A stretch of 64,000 nt of DNA from Epiperipatus broadwayi (GCA_028023455.1 JAQFVV010012405.1:12862031-12926030); one strand, 5' to 3'. Shown: positions 35,369-49,300, counted from the first letter of the stretch. Numbers and translations: made by a program. Notes: generated by a model from the letters alone, not told the origin.

Positions 35369-37258
35369 CAAATCGGTTTCAAGTATTGGTAGATTTTGAA
35401 CACAGATTTGAATGAAATTAATATGAAAATAACTGATACAAACAAAGATAGCTGGTAGAAAAAAGCAGCAAATGACCAATAAAATTTCTACTGCAACTAG
35501 AGAATTTTTGAAAAAAAGAAGGAATATGAAGATATACAAAAGTGATGCATTAAAAAGAATTGAATATCTTGAATTTTGTAAAATGGTGCGGAAAAAAGTT
35601 GAATATGATATAAGAAAGTATAACTGTGAATTAAAAAAGAAAGCTGTAGAAGAGAATAAAAGTCTCAAGAGTGTAAAACAACATTTTGGTATTGGTAGGA
35701 AATTTATATCTGCAATAAGAAAAAAAGATTGAATTATTACTAAAAAGAGAGATGATATCATGAAATGGATAGAAGACTTTTATCAAGAATTATATAGTAA
35801 TAAAGAGCAAGTACCTCCTATATCTATTACATCTTCTGAATTGCCCAGAATTTTAAATGAAGAATTGAGACATGCAATTAAATGTATGAAGAAAGGAAAA
35901 GCTCCAGGTAATGATGGAAATATGCCAAATGTCTAAATGATAAAGATGTACCAGATGATTGGAAGAATGCAGTATTAATATTTAAAAAAGATGATAAAGA
36001 AGATATTAGAAATTACAGACCTATCAGCCTTTTATATTTTATACAAAATTTTTACCCAGATAATTACAAATCGTCTACAAAGAACATTGGATTTCCATCA
36101 ATCAAGAGAACAAGCTGGATTTAAAAATGGTTTTTAGTACAGTAGATCATATTCAGGTATTCAGAGAAGTTATAGAAAGGACAAATGAATATGAGTTGCC
36201 ATTATGCTTGGGATTTGTAGATTATGAGAAGGCCTTTGATTCTATAAACATTTCTTCAGTGATTAAAGCATTGGATCATCAAGCTATAGATCCAAGATAT
36301 TGTCATATTTTAAAGAATATTTATAAAAATGTAACAGCAACAATTAGATTACATAACTAGGAAAGTCAACATTGAGAAGGGTGTAAGACAGGGTATCTCC
36401 AAAACTTTTACAGCAGTGCTGCAAGAAGTATTTTGTGGATTAAAATGGGAATCTAAAGGAGTAAAAGTAAATGGAGATTATTTAAGTCATTTAGATTTTG
36501 CTGATGATGTAGTTGTTTTTGCAAATAATGCTTTAGAACTGCAGGAAATGTTGTGGGAGTTATCAAATGAAAGTAGGACTAAAGATAAATATTAAAAAGT
36601 CTAAAGTAATATTTAATGGATTTTCTTAAAATATGAAAATAAAGATTGATTATGATGAATTAGAAGTTAACAGTTACAAATACCTTGGTCAGATTATTAA
36701 TACAGATGGAAACATAATAGAGGAAATGAATCATAGAATTAAACTTGGTTGAAGTGTTTTTGGTAGAAATAACTTGATACTAAAAGGAAATATGCCTATG
36801 TGTTTGAAAAGGAAGGTTTTTAATGAATGTGTTTTACCAGTTTTTACTTATGGATCTGAGACTTGGACACTTAATAGAAGAGTAATACAGAAACTTCAGA
36901 CCACTCAAAGAAATATGGAAAGATGCATGTTGGGAGTAAGAAGAAGAGATCGAAAACACAATATATGGGTAAGAGAACAAACAGGGGTTACTGACCTCAT
37001 TGAAAAAATTAAAAGACTGAAGTGGAGTTGGGCTGGACATATTGCTAGAAGAGATGATAATAGATGGACAATTGAAATCTTAAACTGGATTCCAAGAGAT
37101 TGTAAAAGACCCAGAAAGATACCACATGTGAGATGGATGGATGAATTAAGAAAGTGTTTAGGCGTGATGCGGAGAAGAGAGGCTAAAGATCGGAGAAGAT
37201 GGATTGAACTTGGAGAGACCTTCATCCTGCAGTGGATTGATAATGGTTGATGATAATG
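35369..37258 (+). pseudogene. RTE-type LINE, copy 2 (5'-truncated, frameshifted RT)
   Basis: Pieces of one reverse transcriptase: a fingers region with KKGKAPGNDG (near 35,885) and RPISLL (near 36,020); motif A as DYEKAFDS (near 36,220); VRQG near 36,380; the catalytic motif FADD near 36,500. The C-terminal domain at 36,774-37,250 has SETWTLNRR, WSWAGHIARRDDNRW and RPRKIPHVRWMDELR, a pattern typical of this LINE group. The endonuclease is missing because of 5' truncation. Frames break several times (the pieces at 35472-35732, 36127-36360 and 36774-37250), and part of the RT after GNDG is deleted. It ends in GGTTGATGATAATGAA, like RTE 3' ends. It is better preserved than copy 1 at 3,545-6,085. 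Opposite-strand frames here are shadows. Confidence 0.92.
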
Positions 37259-37275
37259 AATTGGTTTTCCATATA

Positions 37276-38205
37276 CACCTGGGTCTCGTTTTATGCGATA
37301 GATAGGTTCCTCAGAAACGCGCAAAAATAGACGTAACTTACCTTGAAAAAGGGCGGATAGTAATTTTTCAAAAATCGTGTAAAAGCAAAGCACCAATGTA
37401 AAATTACTTTAAAATTCGTGCAAAAAAAAATAAGGAAATAAAATATGACTAATAAAAAATTTCAAATTTGAAAAAAATTGATACAAGACAAACTTTTTTT
37501 AACTATAATATTTAATTTTATTCAAAACAATATATTTTTATGCATAATTTACAGTAATTTACATTTTTTTATCAACGTTTTAATTATTATCACTATTTGC
37601 CAATAAACAGGTTCGTTTGCAAACTGGTAAAAAATCAGATTCTTCACAAGAGGAAATACAACTAGCGCCAACATCACTCTCACGTGTTAATGGTTTTCTG
37701 GTGACAACGTAATTAGTAATTAATCTAACAACTAAAAATGAAATTCTTATTTTTGTCTTTAATTTTTTAATTTTCAATTTTAATTGTGCCCACTGCTATT
37801 ACTCACCTTTTAAAAATAAACTTGCAGACACTAAATGATTAATAATTGATTACGTTCTTTTTTAAAAAGCAAAAACAGAATGTGATTTAAAATCAAAATT
37901 AACACGCACAATGTTTGAACAAATTTACATTATAATCTTGTAAAATTTAATGTGTGTATACATAAAATGTGGAAATCATGATTTTAATTTCATTATTGCA
38001 TAAAATCTTACTATTATAAAGCACTGAAAATATTGAAATTACTAAGATGAAAGTCGAATTCCAATAATGTGCTATTACTTTCAATATACGCAAAATTTAT
38101 TATTTAAAGTAATAGCGCATTATCGGAGTTCAACTTCCGGAGAAACGTGAATCGCGTAACTTCAAAATCGCGTTAAATGAATCCGCGTAAAAAGAGACCC
38201 AGGTG
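37276..38205. mobile_element. TA-flanked MITE (mariner/pogo-like), copy 1, 930 bp
   Basis: Ends CACCTGGGTCTCGTTTTATGCG and ...AAAAAGAGACCCAGGTG are inverted repeats. TA flanks both ends, as in Tc1/mariner/pogo insertions. Sub-terminal CGCG-containing words (GAAACGCGC, ATCGCGTAA) remind one of Tigger/pogo ends. The interior is AT-rich; a short minus-strand frame at 37777-37580 holds a Cys/Ser/Glu-rich stretch that is conserved in copy 2, in opposite orientation. It is inserted into the right target duplication of the LINE, so it is younger than the LINE. Confidence 0.85.
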
Positions 38206-38275
38206 TATTTGAAATGTATGTTGTTGGTGATTATAGGTTTATGTAGTTGACTCTTGGTTGATTTAATTTAGGTTA
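38206..38275 (+). repeat. Right target duplication of the LINE, distal part
   Basis: Continues the 85-bp duplication after the MITE (TATTTGAAATGTATG ... TTTAGGTTA). The 17 bases before the MITE plus these 70, minus the duplicated TA, give exactly 85. Confidence 0.9.
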
Positions 38276-41200
38276 TTCTGGTGAGCTGGTTGTACACATC
38301 TGAGAAGGCATTCATGGATATATACTAAACATGAATGGAAATTTTCTAGTTACCTGTTAGAAGATTTTTGTTAGTTGCACATTGACTGGAAGGTAAGCCT
38401 TTTGTTGACAATCAGCATGGTACAGGAACTAGACGAAAGGAAAGAAAGATAAACTTGACTTCTGCTGTCTTATTTATATACCTTTACACTGCTTAGCGAG
38501 TGCAATTGGTTCCCCAAAACTTATCATTAAACAAGAATATCGTATGCAGAATAAGCATTTATAATGTTTGTCTATGGGGAAAAAAATGGCCGGTTACTCC
38601 AGCTAAAACATTACAGTATAAGTTGGAAATATTACTTTAAAAAAATAAGTTATTGAATTTATCTACAAAATTTTAAAACCCTTAGTATATGTTATGTGCT
38701 TATGTAAACTGTGCTGTGTGTATTATGCAGATATTCACTTAAAATATTTATTTATGTATGTATGATAATGCAAGTTAAATTTGTAAAAAGAAGAAAAACT
38801 CTTAGCTTAAAATTGTTACTTCCTGTGACCCATTCACCAATCATCATTATCCAGTTTGGATTCCAAGCTCAAACATTTTTTTGATTTTTTCATGGACATA
38901 TTAGTTGGTAAGATGGCTTTAAACAGAATGTTTTAAAAAAGGGTTTAATATCGCTAGTAAAAAAATGTGTTTTCACAGTCTAAAAAGTACAGCAAATTGA
39001 CCAAGAATGTGAAACTAAACTAGTATCTAACAATTTTTTTGTATTCTTCCATCCAATTGGTAGTCATTACGCTGAAAAAAAATCCATATAAAAGTTGCAG
39101 TTTTTTAAAATTTTTATTACAGTATTATACTATATTATGTGAAATTATTAAAATTCAAGAACGATGTTTAATAAATCATTTGATTGACCATAAAGACTTA
39201 TTTACATTACAAAAAATTAATCTCAGTCAACTTTAAAAAAAAAAATTCAGCATATTAAAAAATGGAGCAATGCATTCTGTGTTTGCATATTTTAATCAAT
39301 ATTTAAAGCTGTTACAATGTATACTGTACTGATTTAAATAAACAAATAGTGTAACGGTCAGATTTCATATGCCTTGTTAACTAGTTGCACAATTCAACCA
39401 CCACATTCGAAGAGCAGCACAACAGGTGGGTTCAGAGCCTGCAATGCGTGTTTGAACCTAGTAGATCGATTCCACAACATACAACTACGGCACAACATAC
39501 CTGGCATCATACTAGTAAACATCTTTTAGGCTCGGGGTCAGGGAGATGCAAGGGACTTATTAATTAAACCTACTTTACTCATACGTAACCTTTATCCATG
39601 TAACTTCTTATCGAGGTGAGATACTATGGCTATAAGGCATTAAAGAACAGACATACAGATGTAATTAAAACATTTTTAATGTTATAAATAAAGTTAGACT
39701 ACATATTTTGAGGTCATTAACCTCTGAGAATCCTATTATGATATGAAACCTTATATTTGTATTTCATTAATTATTCGATCCGACCCTTTTGGGTATTAAT
39801 GACCTAAGAGTTATTTCCTGCCTAAACTATTAATCATATTAGAATACGCGATAAAAAACAGTTTATACAGTTTGCAGCGACGAATCTACACGCCTTAGCA
39901 ACAGAACATACGCTTAAAGTTTTATCTATATAATTTTCTAGGGACCTGTTAATGAAGAGCAGTTAACATGGAATACTTGGAAAATGTAATCATAAGCATA
40001 CAATAAAAATAGAATAGAGTAGATGAGATGTATGTGTAGAGATACCGTGTAGTAATTGAAGAGTAAACTGATACGGTGAAGCCATATGGGGAAATATAAA
40101 ATTCCAGGATGGGCTTTGTGCCTGGCACCCCTCGCGAATGATCATATAAGCAGGTTCGGGTGCAAGGGACTTTTGCCGCTGTTACTTCCCAACCACATGA
40201 TGAGCTTAGCTACCCGTGGGAGCACCTCTAAATATGCCCTACTGTATGGGAGCGGAAACATACATTTATATCTACGTATTTGGTAATTTCCATGGCTTTA
40301 AAAGAGAACATGGCATCGGTAGGCTATAACACATATCGCTGGCAGAACATAGTTGAATTTATTTAAATTTTCTTAAAAACGCGATGATTAATTTCCAAGG
40401 CCCAAAAGCCCTCGACTAATATGATTGCTGGTTTATTAGCATAAATAAATTAATGTAAACCAACTAATAAAAGATAGATTAAAATTCTATCTTATTACTA
40501 TTGCTAATTTAATAAATCTGCCCGCAACGAATTATGGTACACTCGCATCCTTAACTAATATCAAACATCAGATGCATTCATTAAATCGATTATATTTAAA
40601 TATAAGGATGGATAATTCCCGAGCTGGCTGCTTATTAATGCAAAATGTGGTTATCATTATTATATTATCTTCATGATTTTGCTCCTTATGGCGATGATTA
40701 TTAATTATAACATTTAGTAAAACTAGCAAGCCAGGTCGGAAATTATTTAGGCATGAAATCATAAACATAGATAAATAAATGATAATAAAATAGATACCCA
40801 AGGTGCAAGGGAAAGGATCAGATGTGCTAATTTACATTTAAATAGTTACAGAGTTTTAATATATATTTTAAATATCAATCAATAAAACTTTTAATAGATT
40901 TTTACATAAGTAGGAGAAATTATAAATAAAGAAAGTACAGATTGTTTAAATGAACTATAGCTTTAAATTAAGGAGTGAATGTCTTTAAAGATTTTGGGTA
41001 CCGGTTACCTTTTGAATTCAGTTGAACGTGCATGTTGATGAGTGGTCCTTCACGGTCCATTTATTTATCAGCAGCAGTTTTCTTTGGTGGTTTATTTAAG
41101 ATTGTGGTTGATGGCAGCATCTTAGTCAGACAGCAGCATATAGATTCTATTAAGTATTAACAGTTCATTTTAGAGCAAGTATGAAGTTCAGCGCACATCG

Positions 41201-41600
41201 ACCATTCCACCAGAGGAGAATAGCGGATGCCTTACTCCTCAGCCATGGCAATATAAAACAGCATAATGATTTCTTTTTAATAACTAAAATGACGTAAATA
41301 CCACAGACCAAAATTTGCAAAGAGTAAGTCAGAGATCATCTTTATAAAAATTCGAACAAGTACACTTTTAAATCACAGCATAGCAATGCTCTTAAAATAA
41401 ATATAAAAATTTAGCAATTTTCTCCCCAAAAAACAAGAACACTTCCCTCTTTATACTTTTTCTTTCTCTTATTACCTATCTTGTGGATCCCTCTGACATG
41501 ACATAGTCAGAGTCTCTCAGGTCTGCTAATGCAATACCCCCAGGTAAATTGATGCATTGGCAGCACATGACTGAATTTATTTAGTACTTTATGTTTGGTC
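38276..41600. other. Low-repeat region, candidate regulatory DNA
   Basis: No gene and none of the window's repeat families recognised. From about 39,340 to 41,560 the sequence is more complex and less AT-rich than the spacers, with CpG words. It has many homeodomain-type cores (TAATTA near 40,700, TTATTAATGCAAAATG near 40,633) and TACCGGTTACC near 41,000. The 66-codon frame at 40086-40286 lies in this part but resembles no known protein. This could be conserved non-coding DNA; only a species comparison can show that. Confidence 0.35.
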
Positions 41601-44600
41601 TATTACTCAGGATCGGATTACAATGCAGATTTTACTTTTTTAAAACTAATTTTAAAAAACTTTTAGGAATATTTCTCGGTGTTCTATTGTCTCTCCCCAC
41701 CCATTATGACTTTGTAATTTTAATTAAACAGGAGGGTTTTCTATTTTTGTACATTTATTAATTGTAAACAGATTTTTAAGTTTTATAAACGAAAAATATT
41801 ACAAATATAAATTGACCTAAATAAATGTTTACACGATGGAATTTTAATATTAGGAATTTAATAAATCATTTAAATTACATTATTTAATTTAATATTTACC
41901 TGATATCGGAGTGCATGTGTATTTACGCCATATTTAATAAACGTTTACTTATACCTAATACTGCTATATGCACACAATCCAATATTCAAGGTTTAAATTT
42001 AGGTGGGATGTAGGAGTGGGTAAAAGACGATAGAACATAAGAACTGAGGTGAAACTAAGATTCGAACTCTAATCTTACTGTTTCAATAGTAATAGGTTTT
42101 TTGGGCATGACATATCACTATTTTATCAAGTGCAGTAACCATGTTTTTGCAATGACTTAGCATTTGTCGAATATCGCAATACGTTTTGATGGCAGAGGTA
42201 CAGGCTATTAAGTAAAAATAAAAGGCATTAATCTTCTTCAATTTATTTGTATTACATTTTAATCATACACAGTTTATTATTAATTGCCTAAAGTCATCAC
42301 ATTTTTTCCCAAAAATGCAATTCAAATGTGATGGATAGCAGTTTGATTCAATTGAAATTGGCATTTGTAAAAATTGTAATCTGAAATTGATTGTCTAAAT
42401 ATTTATACTGTACATGATTTAAAATTTAATATTGACATTACATATGACCAAACATTTTTAATTTTATGCCGAACTGAAATTTATCTTGTTTTCTTGGTAC
42501 TGTTGCTGCTTTTTTTATGTGTGATAATGTCTCCATTGCTTTGGAAATCTGAAAAGAATTAAGAGAGGATTTAAAATCGAGAAGGAAAGTATTTTTAATT
42601 TACATTTAGTAATTTTTGATATTACTTGTATAAATCTGAAATTGTTTTACTTTCTTTGAATCCCCTTTTTCTTTAGTGAAAATATTTTAGATTAGCAATG
42701 GTAGTAGGAGTTTCAATTTGACAGAAAAATTTTAATTCAAAATGAATTCACTGAATATTTTAGCTAAAATATGTACTAAACATTTTTGATTTTATGCTGA
42801 ACGAATTTGCTGTTTTTGCAGTACTATGTTGATTTACATTCATATACTGAATGAACCTTTTTTTTTTTTTTTTTTTGCTTCTGTAGTTATTGACAATGGA
42901 AATCTTTGGATATGTTGTTAATGAAGTACTAATTGTCTCGTAAAAACATGGGATTAAATAAAATACTGTGCATTTATTAATCATATTTTAATCTTATAGT
43001 CAAAATATTGAATGCAAGACTAGAACGTGTTTTATGAATAAAATGTGCGTACAATTTCAGCATGAAAGTCACTATTCAGCTTTTGGATGAGATGACTTCA
43101 ATAAGTATTCTATGATGTCATCAATGTTACAAAATGGCCACAAAAATTTTTTTACGATCATTATAGTGAATAATCAGTCAATTGTAAATCAAAATAATGG
43201 GTATAAATTGATGATCGCTATTGTGAATCCTTGCATAAAGGCCAAACACTAAGCAGGGTAAAGGTGTACTAGTTTTTTCCTAAAGAATGTTTTAATCCAA
43301 TCCCGTAATTAAAGACAGACTTATTGTAAAAATACTTCTATTTTTAATCAAACCAAAAATTTTGAGGCAAGGCTTAATTAAGAAATCAAAGATAACTGTT
43401 TATTTTCAGAATAATTCATTTTGATACCATTTTATACTTAGGATTTTAATTTATTTTATATGAAACCTTAATTTAATATCTTATAGTTTTTCTTTTTATT
43501 TGGACTTTATTAATTAAAAACTTTGTTTAAATAAATCTTTTTATCTCACTAAAGGATTAGACTAAAAAAACTGTTCTTATTTCCTGTCTAAAATAAAAAT
43601 ATTTTTAGGTAAACATAAATAAAATAATTTTTATTTAAAGTTAAAACAGGTGTATTTTTATTTAAATGTAAATAAAATATCCTATAGCTAATGTGTGTGT
43701 CCGTGATTTATTTAGATTAGTTTTAAAACCTTGATCTTCCCATTAAATCTTATAATATAGCAGCCTTTTTTTTCTGATCAAACGCATTTGCCACAGAGTA
43801 AATCCCTGGCCTGTAATATGCCTCAAATGTATGGCTAACCCTCACTAATATACTACATTTATTTATCTTATAAGCTCAATATCATAGTCACACAGATATA
43901 TCTAATATAGGATAATTTTAATCAATACCTTTTGTAACAGAGCTGGGATTAAATCCTATTTCAAAGAAGGGAATTTTGTTATTTGTGCGTATGCATATAG
44001 GTTTATTATTAATTGTCCGTATTTGATATTTGATTTTTTTTTTATGTTTTTTTTTTTCAAATAAAGAGTTAAAATGGACATGAAGGAGGGTGGGATTTGT
44101 GCTCATTTATTTTGTTAAAGTATGTGCGTGTACATATTGTTGTATAGGCAAGTAAATGGAAGGCGTCATTTAAAAGAAACATAATATATATGTTATTTGC
44201 ATGATGAAATAGGCTATATTTAATGAATGCCTTTTAACAAAGGCATTAAATAACTTAAAGGTGTTCGACAAAATTTTTGGTTAAGACGAGAAAAAGATGC
44301 TAAAGGCTTCGCTTTGTTTTAAAGAGAAGCCAGACCTCGGATACTACATGCTTAGATACTAAAAAAAATAACTGAAATTTTTGGAATTGGAACTTTCTAG
44401 AATATAAAAGAAAAAAAATGACCATAAAATGAGAAAAGGAAAGGTCAAGAGTTAGTTTGTGACATTTTTACTGAAAATTGAAGGTAAAAAAACTTATCTA
44501 CGTCTGTCTTCATGTTATTAATTTCCTATATTATAGATTTCAGAAACCTATTGGAATCAGCATATATATTCGCCAGCTATAAATAGGCTGGGGTAAAAGT

Positions 44601-45389
44601 TTAAAACATGCTAGGCTTTTGACCCTGGTCTTATGAAGATACATAAGCTGCTATTTTATTAAACCACCACTTGAACCTGAAGGAATCCACTTCAGAACAT
44701 CTGTATTAGAGTTAATGTCCAAATTAATAGAGATTCAAGGAACCAAGCGGAACAACACGTCCATGAGCAATTTTAATGTCCATAGCGTCGAATGAAATCA
44801 TTTTCATTACCAATCTGAATCCGTTATTTCCCCTGGGGAATTCCAGGAAATATTTTTTTTCCATTACATATTAATGTGCATTTTCTCTTGATATTTAAAG
44901 ACTTTTATATGATAATATTATGATTAGCTCTCTCAACCGTTCCAATTATATTTAGCATCTGGATGGATTGGACATTTGTTTTCTCTCTTTGTTATTTGAT
45001 TTGCTTGTCTGTACGGCATATGTGTATGCTTGTGTTTTATAAAAATATCTGAACACAAATAATATTCTTTTTCCTATTTGTTATATTAAATATTCAATGA
45101 AATATTCGTGTTGTTTTATCTCGAATTTCATGTAGATAGCTAAAGAAAGAAATATATGTATGTATAATAATTATTTAGTTAAATTAATTGAATACATGAT
45201 TATTACTGTTCCTTCTATTTTTCTCATGGTTTAAGTATAGTGAGCTAGACAGTGGTCAGGCTTTCTAATTATCACTTAGCGTTCTCCTATCTCTTCCAGC
45301 ATAATTCTTATGTAAATAAGATTGGCGCTTGGATTCAGAAAGCTGACGTCCATATTTATGCTGGGCGAGTACTATGATAAAATATGTAG
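41601..45389. other. Spacer; the part at 44,580-45,360 has few repeats
   Basis: No gene seen. Weakly similar stretches near 42,450 and 42,778 (AACATTTTT.ATTTTATGC.GAAC) suggest an old duplication. The 44,580-45,360 part is again more complex, with words such as AACCAAGCGGAACAACACG and AAAGCTGACGTCCATATTTA, the latter holding a CRE-like TGACGT. Confidence 0.4.
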
Positions 45390-45640
45390 TGTTTTCAGAG
45401 AAATATAGAAGTACCGCAATAAAGAAATTATTGCATCTTTACGTATATTAAATCAGCTATATTGTCATGAGTAAAAGGGCTTGTTTCGGTTTCAATGTAA
45501 TATTATTACTATTATGTCTAGAGTTTTAGATAAGTGTCGAATTACCACAATAAAGAGATATATTGTGACCTCGCATACGCTAAAATAGCTATATAGCTAT
45601 GAGTAAAAACCCGATTCCGTTACACTTTCTTACAATGATA
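45390..45640 (+). repeat. Two-copy degenerate tandem repeat, period about 131 bp
   Basis: The order TACCGCAATAAAG, ATTG..., TTACG..AT..TAAA, AGCTATATTG, ATGAGTAAAA, and a TTTCGGTT-like end is repeated with TACCACAATAAAG, TCGCATACGCTAAAA, AGCTATATAGC, ATGAGTAAAA, TTCCGTTAC. Well diverged, yet the blocks remain aligned. Confidence 0.6.
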
Positions 45641-48316
45641 ACTAGGGATTAACCAGTTTAGGCCCGAATCCTGATTTAGCAGTAACACATTGTGTGAGAT
45701 GGCTCTAAATTCAATCCTGATTTTCTATTAATACTTAGTTCTTTTGATCTACTCCCACATTTATACAACAAAACAATAAATCCAGTTAATAGATAATGTG
45801 TACAATAAATCATTTAAGAGATTTAATAATTGTATGTACATAAGTTCTAACATACATAAAATTTAAGTCTGGGTAATTAATACAAGGGTACATATATGTA
45901 CAAATGGACTCTTGAATTTTAAAATAAATTTAAAATACCACATTATATTACATGCATCTTTTTTTTTTCACATGGGCACTTTGACTGTTTTACAACCATG
46001 TACATTTGTTTTAATATTACACTTTTGATTATTTATCTGACAATTTCACATTAAAAAAAACTTACTAAAAGTATGTTGACAAATCATAACATATATATTG
46101 TACCAGTACAAATGGATTAATAGATAATTGCAGTGTCCAAATTGTAACAGTATAAAAGGAATGAAAGGCTCTTGTTAAAAAGCTTCACTGATTCAGATGT
46201 TAAATTGCAACAGACTTTATGTTACTCAACAAAACCCAAGCATTAGGATACCGAATTGTAAGTGAGTATAATATACATAATATTATCATAGATCTATTTT
46301 TAAACAGGTGTTAATACCAGAAACTTAATTCTCGAATTAAACATGGATCATGTTAATGAATCTCAATTTTGGATAAACTAAATCATAAGAGTTGATATGA
46401 CCAAATATCAATCTTAAAATACACAGCTATTAACTTTATAACAATATAAAGTTATCTCTTTAAACAATTAATAAATTGTAATAGATATCTAATAATTAAT
46501 AATTTAAAATTATAGACACATCTAATTATAATAACTTATTTATTCTAAATGTACTAAAATATTTATGGCCTAAAAATTATTAGACTAGCAGAAATATGAA
46601 TTTTATGTTTATTATATAATATAAAAGAATTTGTATAAAAATGAACAAATACACAGCTAAAATAAAATAAAGCTAATAGTAATTATATAATATTCATCCT
46701 ATATGATAATTTATTAAAATAAATTTAAAAAAATAAGTATATTTATTCTTTTATCTTATTTACAAAATATAATATCAATAAATTGCTCTTATAATATAAT
46801 CATGTACATGTATATTTAAAATAATATAGTCAACAAATTAGCATATCGAACTTTAAATTAACATTTTAATATTAAAATTTAGAATATAATTAAGATTTAA
46901 ACTTCTACTTTTCTTATGTGAATGTACTGATAATACAATATAATGAATGGATAAAATATATATTTATATTCTATCTGTATTAAGTCCTTCCATATGTATA
47001 CTCCAGGAAAGCACAATAGTTCAAATGTTTATATTTCTTGAGCTTCAAATAATTCCAGTGAAATTCACTAATTTGGTTGGTATAAAATATATTTTAGATT
47101 GTTATCCAAAATGAAATATAAAGTCAAATTTCAATTATTACTTTATCATCCTTTGCATAATAAAACTATTGATATTGTATATGACATTGTTTAGAACAAG
47201 CAGATGCTGGCATTCTTTTATAACATAGGCAATATATAAATAATTCCAATCTAATACTAAAATAATCCATTGAAATTGTTAGATGATAGTTTTTAAACAA
47301 AATAGTTCATGTATATAGCAGTGTATAAAAAATTTTGACATTCAGTAATTAAAGCACTTTGATTATTCATTGCCATAATCCCATGACAATTTTAAAATCA
47401 GTTTTTCCTTCTTTTGGCAAATACTTGAGGAAACCAGTTCGGGTTCTCAAATAAATATGTTTATTTTCTACTCCATTATTTTGTACTTACCAAATTAAAC
47501 ACTTATAAAACATATATATATATTATAATAGTAACTTCCAGTTATTATTATTAACCTAACATACTTTTATCTCTTATGAAATTTATTTGATTATTTTATT
47601 ATGTATACATATATACTATTTATATATACATGTGAACTTTAAATAATACATATCTTAAGATTTTGAGTAAATGCCAGATTTGAAGTTGAGAATAAATATT
47701 TATATATATATATTTTATTATTAAATCTTAATGTCTGTTGAACAATTAATATTTGAATTAAGCATGAAATTGAAACAATATACACGAGGAGATTCTTTTC
47801 TTTCTTTAGTTATTGAAGAGAAGAAAAGAAAATCATTTCTTTTTAAATAACTTTTTCTTTTATAAATATTACTATTCAACGTTTGGAATTAACTATTAAC
47901 TCTTCCAAATTAAGATAAATCTATGGATTAAAAGACTATAAGGAAAATATTTAAATTTTCTATTAAATCTTAAAAGGAATAGCAATATATAAAAAAAAGA
48001 ACATGTTTGAGTTTTTTGGAAACTACGTTATTTTAACACTTCATTATTCTTCAGATATATATAAATTTAAAGTAATTATATATATATAAAGAAATATTAC
48101 AATGTAGAGTGAGTAGAATAATTATTGTATCGTAAAGGTTTTGAAACCAACTGCAATGCTAAATTGAAATATTTGTTGTAAAAAAACGTCTAATGATAAT
48201 AGAAAAATGGAGAATAAGAACATCAACATTCGAAGAATATTTACTTTATATTATATCAATCAAATCATTGGATATTACTAACAGTTTATCAATTAAGGAT
48301 AAATAAATCATCATTA
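45641..48316. other. Very AT-rich spacer
   Basis: No gene or repeat family recognised in 2.7 kb. Short (TA)n runs are common. Confidence 0.6.
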
Positions 48317-48431
48317 TACCAATGTATTAAACAGAGCAAAACTCTCCATACAGTATTGCCACCTGTGCTAAACAGAGTAATCAATGGATGCCAGAAGGCT
48401 TGTGCATAAAATCCCTATCTAATGCCTACTC

Positions 48432-48490
48432 ATCCAATATCCCCAGACTAGTTTCTGGCTTGTGGCCTTCGTCAGTGAGGAGCTTTGGAT
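48432..48490 (-). ncRNA. Hammerhead ribozyme motif, type I
   Basis: Minus-strand copy identical in layout to the plus copies: outer stem I ATCCAA/TTGGAT, inner stem I TCCTCA/TGGGGA, core CTGACGA and GAAA, stem II GGC/GCC with loop CACAA, palindrome CTAG, cleavage after GTC. It lies in the minus-oriented unit of the array. Confidence 0.75.
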
Positions 48491-48840
48491 CTGAGAGCAC
48501 TGCATCTAGATCTTAGGATCTAATGCAACCCTCTAGCAACCACCTTTTATCTCTACTTAACTACAAAACTATGAGAATGAAATTGAAAACACAAAAAATA
48601 TTTTCAATCTAAGCTCAATAGCTTATATAGTCATATGGGTCTGAACTCAGTTCAGCACCCATACATTTTGGTGTCTTTGGCTTTTTTACAACCATAGTCA
48701 CCACTATCCTATTAGGCAGGATTGGTGTTAAACCATTAAGCCTCACATGATCACATTTCCTATACTAGCCCATTAATTGTTGATAAACAGAGCAAAACTC
48801 TCCATACAGTATTGCCACCTGTGCTAAACAATGCTCTCAG

Positions 48841-48899
48841 ATCCAAAGCTCCTCACTGACGAAGGCCACAAGCCAGAAACTAGTCTGGGGATATTGGAT
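48841..48899 (+). ncRNA. Hammerhead ribozyme motif, type I
   Basis: Self-cleaving RNA candidate. In order: ATCCAA (outer stem I), AGC, TCCTCA (inner stem I), CTGACGA (core), A-GGC-CACAA-GCC-A (stem II), GAAA (core), CTAG (stem III), TC, cleavage after 48,885, TGGGGA, TA, TTGGAT. All invariant core bases are present. Stem III is too short to fold on itself but ACTAGT is self-complementary, so two copies could pair as a dimer, as known for some Penelope and satellite hammerheads. The A-A at positions 10.1/11.1 replaces the usual purine-pyrimidine pair and may slow cleavage. Confidence 0.75.
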
Positions 48900-49300
48900 G
48901 AGTAGGCATTAGATAGGGATTTTATGCACAAGCCTTCTGGCATCCATTGATTACTCTGTTTAGCACAGGTGGCAATACTGTATGGAGAGTTTTGCTCTGT
49001 TTATCAACAATTAATGTGCTAGTATAGGAAATGTGATCATGTGATGCTTAATGGTTTAATACCAATCCTGCCTAATAGGATAGATAGTGGTGACTATGGT
49101 TGTAAAAGAGCCAAAGACACCAAAATGTATGGGTGCTGAACTGAGTTCAGACCCATATGACTATATAAGCTATTGAGCTTAGATTGAAAATATTTTTTGT
49201 GTTTTCAATTTCATTCTCATAGTTTTGTAGTTAAGTAGAGATAAAAGGTGGTTGCTAGAGGGTTGCATTAGATCCTAAGATCTAGATGCAGTGCTCTCAG

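Noticed and set aside
35366-35761. 131-codon frame on the minus strand
   Set aside because: Antisense shadow of the LINE reverse-transcriptase fragment; leucine/phenylalanine-rich from A-rich coding on the other strand.
36834-37396. Long minus-strand frames of 68 and 163 codons
   Set aside because: Antisense to the recognisable LINE C-terminal domain; no known domain.
40086-40286. 66-codon frame as a gene
   Set aside because: Favourable composition but no domain, no splice context and no homology I recognise; kept only as part of the candidate regulatory region.
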